NCBI RefSeq assembly: GCF_030161375.1
Contig: NZ_BSSQ01000019.1
Location: forward strand, 1 to 64,000
DNA length: 64,000 bases
Reading direction: 5' to 3'
From: Paenibacillus glycanilyticus
Lineage (GTDB): Bacteria; Bacillota; Bacilli; Paenibacillales; Paenibacillaceae
Part shown: one piece after another, positions 34,154 through 41,776 of the stretch
Numbering within the stretch: the first letter of the stretch is position 1
Layout: the number at the start of each line of letters is the position of its first letter
Made by a program: the position numbers and the translations under genes
The notes under the pieces: generated by a model
Database searches by the model: none
What the model saw: only the letters and a program-made list of their open reading frames with translations
Told to the model about the DNA's origin: nothing

Positions 34154-34915
34154 ATGCGTTTGGAAGGCAGAGTAGCAGTCGTAACCGGTGCGGCTTCAGG
34201 TATGGGGAAAGCAATCGCCGAGCTGTACGCGAAAGAAGGGGCAAAGGTTGTTGTTTCGGACTTGAACCTGGAAGGCGCTGAAGCCGTAGTTGCGGGAATT
34301 AAAGAAAATGGCGGACAAGCCATTGCCGTAAAAACAAACGTTGCGAATCTGAGCGACATTAACGCGATGATCGACACGGCGGTTGAACAATTCGGAACGT
34401 TGGACATTCTTGTCAACAATGCGGGCATTATGGATAACATGGCTGCTATTGGCGATGTGGAAGACGATAGATGGGATCTTATCTTTGATATAAATACAAA
34501 AGGCGTCATGCGCGCCATTCGCAAAGCCGTTCCGATCTTCCTGGAGAAAGGCAAAGGCGTAATCATTAATACCGCGTCGACCGGCGGCTTCAGCGGCGCG
34601 CATGCAGGTGCGGCTTATACGGCTTCCAAACATGCGGTTATCGGCATTACGAAAAATACGGGGTTCATGTACGCTCAAAAAGGAATTCGCTGCAACGCTA
34701 TCGCTCCAGGTGCAACGATGACAAATATTACCGCTTCGATGAACAATGTCAATGAGTTTGGCGCTTCCCGTACGAAAGTAACGCAAGGCGTAATTCCGCG
34801 CGTCGGACAACCGGAAGAAATCGCGCAAGTGGCCTTGTTCCTTGCTTCGGATGAATCCAGTTTCGTAAACGGAGTTGTGCTTGCTGCGGATGCCGGCTGG
34901 ACTGCAGGATTCTAA
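34154..34915 (+). CDS. Short-chain dehydrogenase/reductase
   Basis: A classical SDR of 253 residues with TGAASGMGKAIAE for NAD(P) binding (about 12-24), NNAG near residue 90, catalytic Ser in INTASTGGFSG, the YTASKHA Tyr/Lys pair, and a C-terminal SSFVNGVVLAADAGWTAGF. An acidic residue after the second strand (VVVSDLNLEGAEAV) favours NAD over NADP. Substrate unknown; glucose-1-dehydrogenase or 3-oxoacyl reductase relatives look similar. Start at 34154 with GGAGGG upstream. Its promoter has perfect -35/-10 boxes overlapped by a TetR-type operator, so it is strongly expressed once derepressed. A terminator follows. Confidence 0.9.
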   Translation: MRLEGRVAVVTGAASGMGKAIAELYAKEGAKVVVSDLNLEGAEAVVAGIKENGGQAIAVKTNVANLSDINAMIDTAVEQFGTLDILVNNAGIMDNMAAIGDVEDDRWDLIFDINTKGVMRAIRKAVPIFLEKGKGVIINTASTGGFSGAHAGAAYTASKHAVIGITKNTGFMYAQKGIRCNAIAPGATMTNITASMNNVNEFGASRTKVTQGVIPRVGQPEEIAQVALFLASDESSFVNGVVLAADAGWTAGF

Positions 34916-34932
34916 TCGAATGATGGCGAAAT

Positions 34933-34970
34933 AAGTTGCAGGCTTAACGGCTTGCAACTTTTTTTATTCC
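34933..34970 (+). terminator. Terminator after the SDR gene
   Basis: AAGTTGCA (34933-34940) pairs with TGCAACTT, followed by seven T residues. Confidence 0.85.
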
Positions 34971-35038
34971 TGGATGATGCTATACTAAAAGGGCTGGTCA
35001 ACGTTGAATCGCAAGATAGGGAGCATGAGGTGTAGGTT

Positions 35039-35626
35039 ATGAACGAGAACGATTTGCGAATTATCAAAACAAAAAAAGCCCTGCATCAGGCTTTGCTAGT
35101 CTTGTTAAAGGAAAAGGCGCTTGAAGCCATTTCCGTCTCCGTATTATGCCGGGAGGCATCCGTGAACAGAGGGACCTTTTATCTGCATTATCCGGATGTG
35201 GGCACATTGTTCGATGAACATCTTCATCATTTGCTGAAGGATCTGGAGGAGTCATATTACGAGCCCTATCGACACGCGAAGGAAATTAATCATATTCAGC
35301 TAGATCCCGCAACGATCCGGATTTTCCATCATGTGAAGAAATACCAGCCTTTTTATGAGATCGTATTTAATAAGAAATCTTCCATTTCGTATTATTATTC
35401 CTTGTTTGAGAAGATCAAAGGTCTCATGATTGAAAGCACCGGATCAAACGGATCGCCTAATACATTTGTTATCTCATATCAGGTTAATGCCATTATGGGT
35501 TTACTCATCCAATGGAGCGAGGAGGGCTTCAGCCAAACGCCTGAATTTATGAGCGAGCAGCTGAGCCATATTCTGAAATCCATGTATCAAATTCCTGCAA
35601 TGGATAGGGGATTGGAGAACAACTAA
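35039..35626 (+). CDS. TetR-family regulator with DhaS-like C-terminal domain
   Basis: A 195-residue protein. The N-terminal helix-turn-helix is KTKKALHQALLVLLKEKALEAISVSVLCREASVNRGTFYLHYPDVGTLFDEH. The remainder (RIFHHVKKYQPFYEIVFNKKSSISYYYSLFEKIKGLM and AIMGLLIQWSEEGFSQTPEFMSEQL) matches the TetR_C_7/DhaS-like group. GAGGTG lies upstream of the ATG. Its stop overlaps the ATG of the pentapeptide-repeat gene by one base, so they are one unit. It probably binds the palindromes at the SDR promoter about 900 bases upstream; that link is inference. Confidence 0.88.
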   Translation: MNENDLRIIKTKKALHQALLVLLKEKALEAISVSVLCREASVNRGTFYLHYPDVGTLFDEHLHHLLKDLEESYYEPYRHAKEINHIQLDPATIRIFHHVKKYQPFYEIVFNKKSSISYYYSLFEKIKGLMIESTGSNGSPNTFVISYQVNAIMGLLIQWSEEGFSQTPEFMSEQLSHILKSMYQIPAMDRGLENN

Positions 35627-36231
35627 TGTTTCAATATCGGGATCAAACTTATACAGAAGTTCAATTTGGATCGCAAGATTTAAAATACGGAGAGCTGATC
35701 GGATGTACCTTCCATCGCTGCTCGTTTGCTCATGGTTCGCTTGAAGAGATCATGTCGGTGAACTGCCGGTTCATCGAATGCGATTTCAGAGGAGCTATGC
35801 TGAATGGATCCATACATAAGGAGTCGGCCTTCGAGAATTGCAAGTTTGAAGGGGCTAATCTGTTTGTTGCCAAATTCGAAGTCTGTAAAATGACGGGATC
35901 GGATTTCACCGACGCCAATCTGGACGGAATTACTCTTATTCAAGGCGATTGGTCCTATACGAATCTGCGTTACGCAAGGCTCTCGAAGCAGAATCTGCGC
36001 GGCATCAAATTTCAGGAAGCGGACTTTTACGGAGCAAACTTGGAAAAAGCCGACATGCGGGACTGCGACCTGTCGATGACGGTGCTCGCCAAAGCTAAAT
36101 TATTTGAAACCGACGTAAGAGGAGCAGCAATGGATGGAGTAGATTTCAAAAGCTTAACCGTTGCTGGTCTCAGGATGGACCGGGATCAAGCCGTCTTAAT
36201 GGCGATCTCTCATGGCGCGAAAATCAAATAA
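35626..36231 (+). CDS. Pentapeptide-repeat protein (Qnr/McbG-like)
   Basis: A 201-residue protein made almost wholly of pentapeptide repeats of the A(D/N)LXX form: CRFIECDFRGAMLNGS, CKFEGANLFVAKFEVCKMTGSDFTDANLDG, then ADFYGANLEKADMRDCDL and so on. It would fold as a right-handed four-sided beta helix. Qnr and MfpA proteins of this build and length (about 180-220) mimic DNA and protect gyrase from quinolones. The repeats here, including the Trp-containing break (GDWSYTNLRYA), resemble Qnr-like proteins of Gram-positives, but resistance is not shown. Translation is coupled to the TetR gene (TAATG overlap). A terminator follows. Confidence 0.88.
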   Translation: MFQYRDQTYTEVQFGSQDLKYGELIGCTFHRCSFAHGSLEEIMSVNCRFIECDFRGAMLNGSIHKESAFENCKFEGANLFVAKFEVCKMTGSDFTDANLDGITLIQGDWSYTNLRYARLSKQNLRGIKFQEADFYGANLEKADMRDCDLSMTVLAKAKLFETDVRGAAMDGVDFKSLTVAGLRMDRDQAVLMAISHGAKIK

Positions 36232-36247
36232 GATCCCTGTTTATCAT

Positions 36248-36282
36248 TAAAGAGTCATGCTCAATGAGCATGGCTCTTTTTG
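36248..36282 (+). terminator. Terminator after the pentapeptide-repeat gene
   Basis: AAAGAG and CATGCTCA pair with TGAGCATG and CTCTTT, ending in a run of T residues. Confidence 0.85.
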
Positions 36283-36284
36283 TT

Positions 36285-36314
36285 GCATGTTTTTCCATTT
36301 TCCTTGGCATCCTA
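36285..36314 (+). promoter_or_regulatory. Sigma G-like forespore promoter of the germination operon
   Basis: GCATG (36285-36289), 18 bases, then CATCCTA (36308-36314) matches the sigma G/sigma F pattern (GHATR, about 18 bases, CATnnTA). It lies 30 bases before the first ATG. Germinant receptor operons in Bacillus are transcribed by sigma G, so the match is meaningful. Confidence 0.7.
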
Positions 36315-36343
36315 AGGAAATCAAGCCGAGGAGAATTGACAGG

Positions 36344-36541
36344 ATGCGAACGTTCTTTTTAATACTTATATTTGTACTGGTAGGCGCACTAAATTTGTTG
36401 TGTTTGTACGAGAATGAGCATTGGCATTTTCTTGTGACGTTTACGCAAACGAAAAAACTAGCCACGGCTTCTTTGCTTATGATCTTTGCAATTGCCTATT
36501 CTGCGGCAATGGATTGGAAAGAACGGAAAAAACCAACATAA
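36344..36541 (+). CDS. Small two-helix membrane protein of the germination operon (D-subunit-like)
   Basis: A 65-residue protein with a hydrophobic segment at residues 4-20 (FFLILIFVLVGALNLLC) and a second at about 40-57 (TASLLMIFAIAYSAAMDW), and short polar ends. It follows a sigma G-like promoter and precedes the B, A and C receptor genes by 16 bases. Some gerA-type operons of Bacillales encode a fourth D protein of about 65-80 residues with two membrane helices that modulates receptor activity. The size, topology and place fit that role, though I cannot confirm homology. The ATG at 36344 uses GAGGAGA about ten bases upstream. Confidence 0.7.
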   Translation: MRTFFLILIFVLVGALNLLCLYENEHWHFLVTFTQTKKLATASLLMIFAIAYSAAMDWKERKKPT

Positions 36542-36557
36542 AGAGGAGGGGAACAGG

Positions 36558-37682
36558 ATGCTCAGAAAAATGGATAGCTATTCTCCGTATCAACTGTTTG
36601 TTCTTATCTTTTTGTTTCTTGAGGGAACGGCGATCCTGATGAACGTGGGTTTTGATCTGGGGCGAGACGCATGGCTAGCGACGCTTGTATGCACGTTTTT
36701 CGGCATGTTTCTGGTATGGTGGTATATCAGTCTCATTCGTCATAGCAAACAAAAAACGATTTACGATGTATTCAAACTGGCTTTGGGAAAAGTCGGGGGC
36801 ACTTTGCTAGGCGTCCTTTATATTACTTATTTTTTATACATTTGCGCCCGTGACATGCGAGATTTAACCGAGTTGATCAAAAATGCCGTACTTCCCGCAT
36901 TGCCTCTGGAGTGGACGGCTTTATGCTTCATGGCGATCATTATTTACGTCCTATGGATCGGCACGCAAAACTTTATTCATTTGTTTATGTTGTTTGGCTT
37001 TGCCTTTGCAGCGATCCTGGCTATATTTTTCGCGCTTGTAATAGCCGACGGGAATTATGATTTTCATAATTTACTGCCCGTGCTGGGGGACGGCCCGATG
37101 TCCGTCTTACCGTCTATTTTTACGCAAATATTGGAATTTCCTTTTGGCGAGCTCATTGCATTTACGGTTATTATCGGGACGATGTTTCCGATGCTTCCAA
37201 GCAAGGTTTCGAAGATGGCAATGCTGTCCGTGCTGGCGGCGGGATTATTGTTAACGTTAACCGTCGTTGTAGAGCTTGTTACATTCGGCCCTTCAATCCG
37301 CGAGCGGGCAATGTTTCCGCTTGTCAGCGCGGCGCGCAATATATCCATTGGCAATTTCCTTGAAAGGATTGAAATGTTCATCATTTTTGCCATTCTTCTT
37401 ACGGTTGTTGTTAAAGTGTGTATTTTTGCCTACGCTGCCATTCAAGGCGTGGCCTGGTATAGCGGGAAACCCTTTAAAAGCCTTATTATTCCGTATGTCC
37501 TGTTAACCACGGTAATCTCTTTTTATGTCTCCAATAATATGTCGGAGCATATTAATGCGGGTCTTCGTTTTGTACCTTTTTTTATCCATATCCCATTCCA
37601 ATTCATTATTCCGGCGCTATTATTTATCCTCATTCTGATTAAATCCAGATGGAGGAAACCAAATGAACAATCCGCTGTATGA
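36558..37682 (+). CDS. Spore germination permease subunit, GerAB/GerKB type
   Basis: A 374-residue protein of the APC-like endospore germination permease family with about ten membrane helices. It starts SPYQLFVLIFLFLEGTAILMNVG and has the family-typical YITYFLYICARDMRDLTELIKNAVLP near residue 95. This is the subunit thought to bind the germinant (amino acid or sugar). The ATG at 36558 lies after GAGGAGGGG. The end overlaps the A-subunit gene by 20 bases. The gene order is B, A, C rather than the common A, B, C. Confidence 0.92.
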   Translation: MLRKMDSYSPYQLFVLIFLFLEGTAILMNVGFDLGRDAWLATLVCTFFGMFLVWWYISLIRHSKQKTIYDVFKLALGKVGGTLLGVLYITYFLYICARDMRDLTELIKNAVLPALPLEWTALCFMAIIIYVLWIGTQNFIHLFMLFGFAFAAILAIFFALVIADGNYDFHNLLPVLGDGPMSVLPSIFTQILEFPFGELIAFTVIIGTMFPMLPSKVSKMAMLSVLAAGLLLTLTVVVELVTFGPSIRERAMFPLVSAARNISIGNFLERIEMFIIFAILLTVVVKVCIFAYAAIQGVAWYSGKPFKSLIIPYVLLTTVISFYVSNNMSEHINAGLRFVPFFIHIPFQFIIPALLFILILIKSRWRKPNEQSAV

Positions 37683-39018
37683 AAACTGGGATGAACTTGA
37701 ATCCGTAATTCAGCGTACCTTTGGCAAAACAACGGATTTTGTAAAGGTGCCCATTGTGTTCAACAACCGAAAAGGCTGGATTCTGTATTATTCCAGTCTA
37801 GTTGGCAGCGACGACCTGTCGAGCAAGCTGATGCTGCCGCTCAATCTGTACGCGGGGAAGACGGATAGCTTGAAGCAGTTCCGGGCTGAAGCGCTTGCTT
37901 CGATCAACTATCAGTACCTGAGCGAATGGGTGTCTATTGCGCGGCAATTAAATAAAAATTCTGTCTGCATGCTTGTGGAAGGAGAGCCGGAAGCGCTAAC
38001 CATTGAAATTGGCGGCTATTCGGAACGCGCGCTCAGCGAACCGAATATACAACCAAGCGTTTACGGACCCAAAATCGCATTTACGGAAGACATTGTTACC
38101 AATCTAAGCCTCTTGCGGAGAATACTTCGCACGAAGTCGCTTCAAATCGAATCTTATGATATCTCAAGCGATATGGTAACGGGAGCGGTGCTTGTCTACT
38201 TGGACGGCGTGATCGATCCGGGGTTGCTTGAGGAAGCAAGACAAAGAATCCGGTCGCTTGAAGGGAAGAAGGTAACGACACTCACTCACTTAATGAAGCA
38301 ATTGAGAGACAATCAAAAAACCAATTTCTTCCCTACCTTGATGATGAACGAACGCCAGGATGCTTGCATTGCCAAACTGATGGAAGGGAGAGCGGTCGTC
38401 TTAATTGACGGAACGCCAAGCGCGATTATTATGCCGGTTGTGTTCCAGGATTTCTTCGATTCGGCAGAAGACGCGTATTTGCCAAAAGCCATGTTGGTCT
38501 TCTTAAGGCTGCTCCGATATTTCACCTTCTTTATCGCGCTATTGCTGCCCGGAATCTACATTGGCGTCATTAATTACAACTATGAGATTATCCCGATCAA
38601 CCTAGCGATGGAGATAGCCGGTCTTCGAAGCAACTTGCCGTTTCCTTCTGTTATTGAGCTATTGCTGGTTGAAGGGGCCTTCGAAATCATGAGGGAAGGT
38701 TCGATTCGCATGCCCAAAATCGTCGGTAATGCTTTAACCGTCGTTGGCGCGCTAGTGATTGGACAAGCTGCCGTGCAGGCCGGAATAGTCTCCATAGTGG
38801 TTATTATCATTGTCGCGTTTACCGGGCTCTGCAGCTACGCTTTTCCACACTATAACTTTTCGTTTAGCGTCCGGTTAATGCGCTTCGCCTTTATTGGAAT
38901 TGCCAGCATACTCGGCATCTTTGGCATTTTTCTCGGATGTATTGCCTTGTTTGCTTATCTCGTAAGCCAACGTTCTTTCGGTTATCCCTACCTGCAATTC
39001 AACATCAAGAGGCCATAA
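37663..39018 (+). CDS. Spore germination receptor subunit A, GerAA/GerKA type
   Basis: A 451-residue protein of the GerA family. The soluble N-terminal part (about 1-265) includes the conserved VVLIDGTPSAIIMPVVFQDFFDSAEDAYLP; five or so membrane helices follow (RLLRYFTFFIALLLPGIYIGVINYNYEIIP onward) with the signature LPFPSVIELLLVEGAFEIMREGSIRMP. The usual length is 470-530, so the N-terminus is somewhat short. A subunits form an oligomeric ion channel in the spore inner membrane that opens when the B subunit senses germinant. Its ATG sits 20 bases inside the B gene, so translation is coupled. Confidence 0.93.
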   Translation: MNNPLYENWDELESVIQRTFGKTTDFVKVPIVFNNRKGWILYYSSLVGSDDLSSKLMLPLNLYAGKTDSLKQFRAEALASINYQYLSEWVSIARQLNKNSVCMLVEGEPEALTIEIGGYSERALSEPNIQPSVYGPKIAFTEDIVTNLSLLRRILRTKSLQIESYDISSDMVTGAVLVYLDGVIDPGLLEEARQRIRSLEGKKVTTLTHLMKQLRDNQKTNFFPTLMMNERQDACIAKLMEGRAVVLIDGTPSAIIMPVVFQDFFDSAEDAYLPKAMLVFLRLLRYFTFFIALLLPGIYIGVINYNYEIIPINLAMEIAGLRSNLPFPSVIELLLVEGAFEIMREGSIRMPKIVGNALTVVGALVIGQAAVQAGIVSIVVIIIVAFTGLCSYAFPHYNFSFSVRLMRFAFIGIASILGIFGIFLGCIALFAYLVSQRSFGYPYLQFNIKRP

Positions 39019-39020
39019 CC

Positions 39021-40238
39021 ATGAACACGTCAAAACGGTTAATAGCGGGCATGGTTTGCATGCTGGTCATTATGTTGCTTAGCGGTTGCGCTGACCGGGT
39101 TGAGCCGGGCGAGTTATTGGTAGTAACGGCAGTTGGCGTTACCAAAGGCGAGAAAGGCCGTTACCACTTTTATTTCGAAGGGATAAATCCGTCTGAATTT
39201 ACGGAGACCAAACGGCAAAATATTTCAAACTCTTTCGTGTTTGATAACGAAGCGGACGCGTTATCCGGCGCTATCGCCATCATTTCGCAGGAAATACCGC
39301 TGAAGCCCGAGTTTAGCCATATGCAGCTTATTGCGATTGATAAACAACTTTTGGAGAAAGGGGATTATGATTATCTGGATTTTGCGGACCGCTTCGATCA
39401 AATCCGCAACACGCTTACGCTCGTTGCCGTTAACGGAGATGAACTTGGGCATATTTTTGCAACAACGACTCCGAGTTTAACCATTCCGTCCTTTGGGATT
39501 TTAAGGCAGTTAAATGAATTGCATAATTCGGTAGGAGGTAATTATCCGACTTCCTTGCTGCAGTTCATGAAGAATCTGACGGAATCCGGACATAATCCGA
39601 CTCTGCCTTACGTCCAAATCCAAAATCCGGATAAAAAGGCAGAGTCGATAGACTATGCCAAGCAATTAAATAAACAGACAAAGATCAACTTGAAGTCCAT
39701 TGCCGTGTTTAAGGAAGAGAAACTGGTTGGCGAGCTAAAAAATTTGCAGGCTCGGGATGCCGTTGTCCTTCAAGGCCTGGGGAGAAATACATTGTATAAC
39801 TATAACTGCGGTCCAAATAAATTCGTAAGTATCGCATTGCAGTTTGCCTCGGTGAACAAGAAAGTGACTTATAAGCAGGATAAGCCGGTCCTGAAAGTTT
39901 ATATGCATGCTGCGGGAACGATAAATTCGATCCAATGCGCGAATTATTTTAACGGAAAGTCAGAGGATTACAATCGGATCAACAAGGAAATAGACAAGTC
40001 CATTAAACAGGATTTAATGGAAACCTTAACAACCGTTCAACAGAAATATAAATCCGATATATTTGGATTTGGCGAAGCTTTGCGGATTTCAAACTATAAG
40101 AAATTTAAGCAGGTTAAAGATCGCTGGGATGAGGAATTCAGCAGGGCGGAGGTAGAAGTTGAAGTTAAAATTAATGTCCAACGCTCGGGCATTAGAGGCG
40201 AGCCGTTCACAAACCGGATTAAGAACAAGAAATATTGA
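39021..40238 (+). CDS. Spore germination lipoprotein, GerAC/GerKC type
   Basis: A 405-residue lipoprotein with signal MNTSKRLIAGMVCMLVIMLLSGC (lipobox LLSGC, Cys 23), followed at once by the Ger(x)C start ADRVEPGELLVVTAVGVTKGEKGRYHFYFEGINP. The C-terminal domain contains NKEIDKSIKQDLMETLTTVQQKYKSDIFGFGEALR, the typical last-domain motif. C subunits sit on the outer face of the spore inner membrane and are needed for receptor function. The start is two bases after the A gene stop. No clear terminator follows before the Rrf2 promoter. Confidence 0.93.
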   Translation: MNTSKRLIAGMVCMLVIMLLSGCADRVEPGELLVVTAVGVTKGEKGRYHFYFEGINPSEFTETKRQNISNSFVFDNEADALSGAIAIISQEIPLKPEFSHMQLIAIDKQLLEKGDYDYLDFADRFDQIRNTLTLVAVNGDELGHIFATTTPSLTIPSFGILRQLNELHNSVGGNYPTSLLQFMKNLTESGHNPTLPYVQIQNPDKKAESIDYAKQLNKQTKINLKSIAVFKEEKLVGELKNLQARDAVVLQGLGRNTLYNYNCGPNKFVSIALQFASVNKKVTYKQDKPVLKVYMHAAGTINSIQCANYFNGKSEDYNRINKEIDKSIKQDLMETLTTVQQKYKSDIFGFGEALRISNYKKFKQVKDRWDEEFSRAEVEVEVKINVQRSGIRGEPFTNRIKNKKY

Positions 40239-40271
40239 TCCTCTTGACGAAGTTGAAGGATTAAAGTTATT

Positions 40272-40290
40272 ATAGACACATGAAGTCTAT
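40272..40290 (+). promoter_or_regulatory. Rrf2 operator 1 (autoregulation)
   Basis: ATAGAC-N7-GTCTAT is a perfect inverted repeat located just downstream of a TTGACG (about 40247) and TTATTA -10 region, 15 bases before the rrf2-type ATG. A nearly identical site lies before the flavoprotein gene. Confidence 0.8.
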
Positions 40291-40305
40291 GATAAGGTGA
40301 TCAAC

Positions 40306-40692
40306 ATGAAATATTCAAAAGCAACGAATTATGCGCTGCACACGATGGCTTATCTTATTGCTGCCGCGCCGGAGAAACCTGTTGGCGTCCAGCAGCTTGC
40401 GGATCATCAGGGCGTTTCACCAACATACTTATCCAAAATTCTGACCAAGCTTGTGAAAGCAGGATTGATTGAATCTGCTTCAGGGGCTAACGGCGGTTAT
40501 CGGTTAAGAGGCAAGAAAGAAGAGGTCTCGTTCCTCGACGTGATCCATGCCATAGAAGGAATGACGTCGATCTTCGAATGCTGCGGTAGCGGAAATCCCG
40601 AATGCCGCATCCATCAGGTGATGGTGTCGGCAGAAGGTGCGATGGAGCAGCATTTGAAGAATACGAAGCTGATTGATTTGATGATGAAATAA
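40306..40692 (+). CDS. Rrf2-family transcriptional regulator
   Basis: A 128-residue winged-helix protein: KYSKATNYALHTMAYLIAAAPEKPVGVQQLADHQGVSPTYLSKILTKLVKAGLIESASGANGGYRL, then the dimer helix. The segment FECCGSGNPECRIH holds three cysteines within nine residues, at the place where IscR/NsrR-type members bind iron-sulfur clusters; here it may sense redox state. ATG at 40306 after AAGGTGA. Its own promoter and that of the following thioredoxin-reductase-like gene carry the same ATAGAC-N7-GTCT palindrome, so it is probably an autorepressor that also controls its neighbour. Confidence 0.9.
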   Translation: MKYSKATNYALHTMAYLIAAAPEKPVGVQQLADHQGVSPTYLSKILTKLVKAGLIESASGANGGYRLRGKKEEVSFLDVIHAIEGMTSIFECCGSGNPECRIHQVMVSAEGAMEQHLKNTKLIDLMMK

Positions 40693-40694
40693 GC

Positions 40695-40735
40695 AGCATT
40701 GCCCTTCGCGGGAGACGGGCAATGCTCTATTTTAC
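40695..40735 (+). terminator. Terminator after the Rrf2 gene
   Basis: AGCATTGCCC (40695-40704) pairs exactly with GGGCAATGCT (40717-40726), followed by CTATTTTACTT. Confidence 0.8.
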
Positions 40736-40742
40736 TTCAATC

Positions 40743-40761
40743 ATAGACATTAAGAGTCTTT
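40743..40761 (+). promoter_or_regulatory. Rrf2 operator 2
   Basis: ATAGAC-N7-GTCTTT repeats operator 1 with one changed base and the same spacing. It lies 34 bases before the flavoprotein start codon. Confidence 0.78.
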
Positions 40762-40794
40762 AAAGTCCACAAAACAAACGGGAGGTTATTTCAG

Positions 40795-41706
40795 ATGAAC
40801 TATGAGGTAGCGATTATCGGAGGCGGTCCTGCAGGATTAAACGCGGCATTGGTGCTTGGAAGAGCGAGGAAAAAGGTTGCTTTGTTCGACAATAACGAGC
40901 CTCGGAACAAAGTGACGCATGCTTCCCATGGTTTTATTACAAGGGACGGGGTGACTCCAACCGAATTCCGGCGCATTGCGTACGAAGAGGTATTGCGTTA
41001 TCCGACGGTTAACCATTGGGATACGGAGGTTACCGATATTCAGAGGACAGAAGACGGATTTGTCATCGCGACGCGTTCCGGGGAACAAGTGCATGCCGGC
41101 AAGGTGATCTTGGCGACCGGATTGAAAGAGCAATTGCCGGAGATCGATGGGATCAAGGCGTATTATGGCAAAAGCTTGTTCGCTTGTCCGTTCTGCGACG
41201 GGTGGGAACTTCGAGATCAACCGCTTGTGGTCATTTCGGATGTTCCGCAAATTTTCCATAAGGTGAAGCTTCTGCTGCAATGGACTCGGGATTTGGTTGT
41301 ATGCACAAACGGGAATGCTGATCTTCTGAATGAAGATCAGCGAGAACAGCTTGCTGCAAGAAAGATTGCGGTTATTGATACGCCTGTCTCGGGATTCACG
41401 GGGGATAACGGCATGTTGGAGCAGGTGCATTTTGCAGACGGAACTTCGATAACGCGCAGCGGTGGCTTTATTGATCCCGCTCAAACGCCGACAGTGAATT
41501 TTAAAGAGCCATTAGGTTATGATGTGTCCGATAACGGCGCTCTCGTAACGGATCCGTTCGGTAAAACAACTGCCGAGGGTGTATATGCGGCAGGGGATTA
41601 TGCGTATGTGATGCCTGCCCAATTGATCTACGCAGCCGCATCCGGAAGCAAAGCCGCGATGTCCGTAATGGCTGATTTGACTGAAGAATATTGGCATTCC
41701 TTGTAA
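40795..41706 (+). CDS. Thioredoxin-reductase-like NAD(P)/FAD oxidoreductase
   Basis: A 303-residue flavoprotein starting VAIIGGGPAGLNAALVLGRARKKVALFDNNEPRN. It has KVILATGLKEQLPEIDGI, the redox-type segment SLFACPFCDGWELRD (CPFC where thioredoxin reductases have CATC), and a closing GVYAAGDYAYVMPAQLIYAAASGSKAA. The NADPH-domain glycine motif is weak (VVISDVPQIFHKV), so the partner or cofactor may differ from classical thioredoxin reductase. GGGAGG precedes the ATG. An Rrf2-type operator in its promoter points to redox or nitrosative stress control by the preceding regulator. Confidence 0.87.
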   Translation: MNYEVAIIGGGPAGLNAALVLGRARKKVALFDNNEPRNKVTHASHGFITRDGVTPTEFRRIAYEEVLRYPTVNHWDTEVTDIQRTEDGFVIATRSGEQVHAGKVILATGLKEQLPEIDGIKAYYGKSLFACPFCDGWELRDQPLVVISDVPQIFHKVKLLLQWTRDLVVCTNGNADLLNEDQREQLAARKIAVIDTPVSGFTGDNGMLEQVHFADGTSITRSGGFIDPAQTPTVNFKEPLGYDVSDNGALVTDPFGKTTAEGVYAAGDYAYVMPAQLIYAAASGSKAAMSVMADLTEEYWHSL

Positions 41707-41776
41707 AGGAAGTAACATCCTCCCCGCCGAATACAACAGGTAGCTAAAACATCCTAGTTCAGAGGAGGACATCGAT

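Noticed and set aside
34196-34957. Minus-strand frame opposite the SDR gene
   Set aside because: It covers the SDR coding region and terminator; its composition is that of an antisense shadow.
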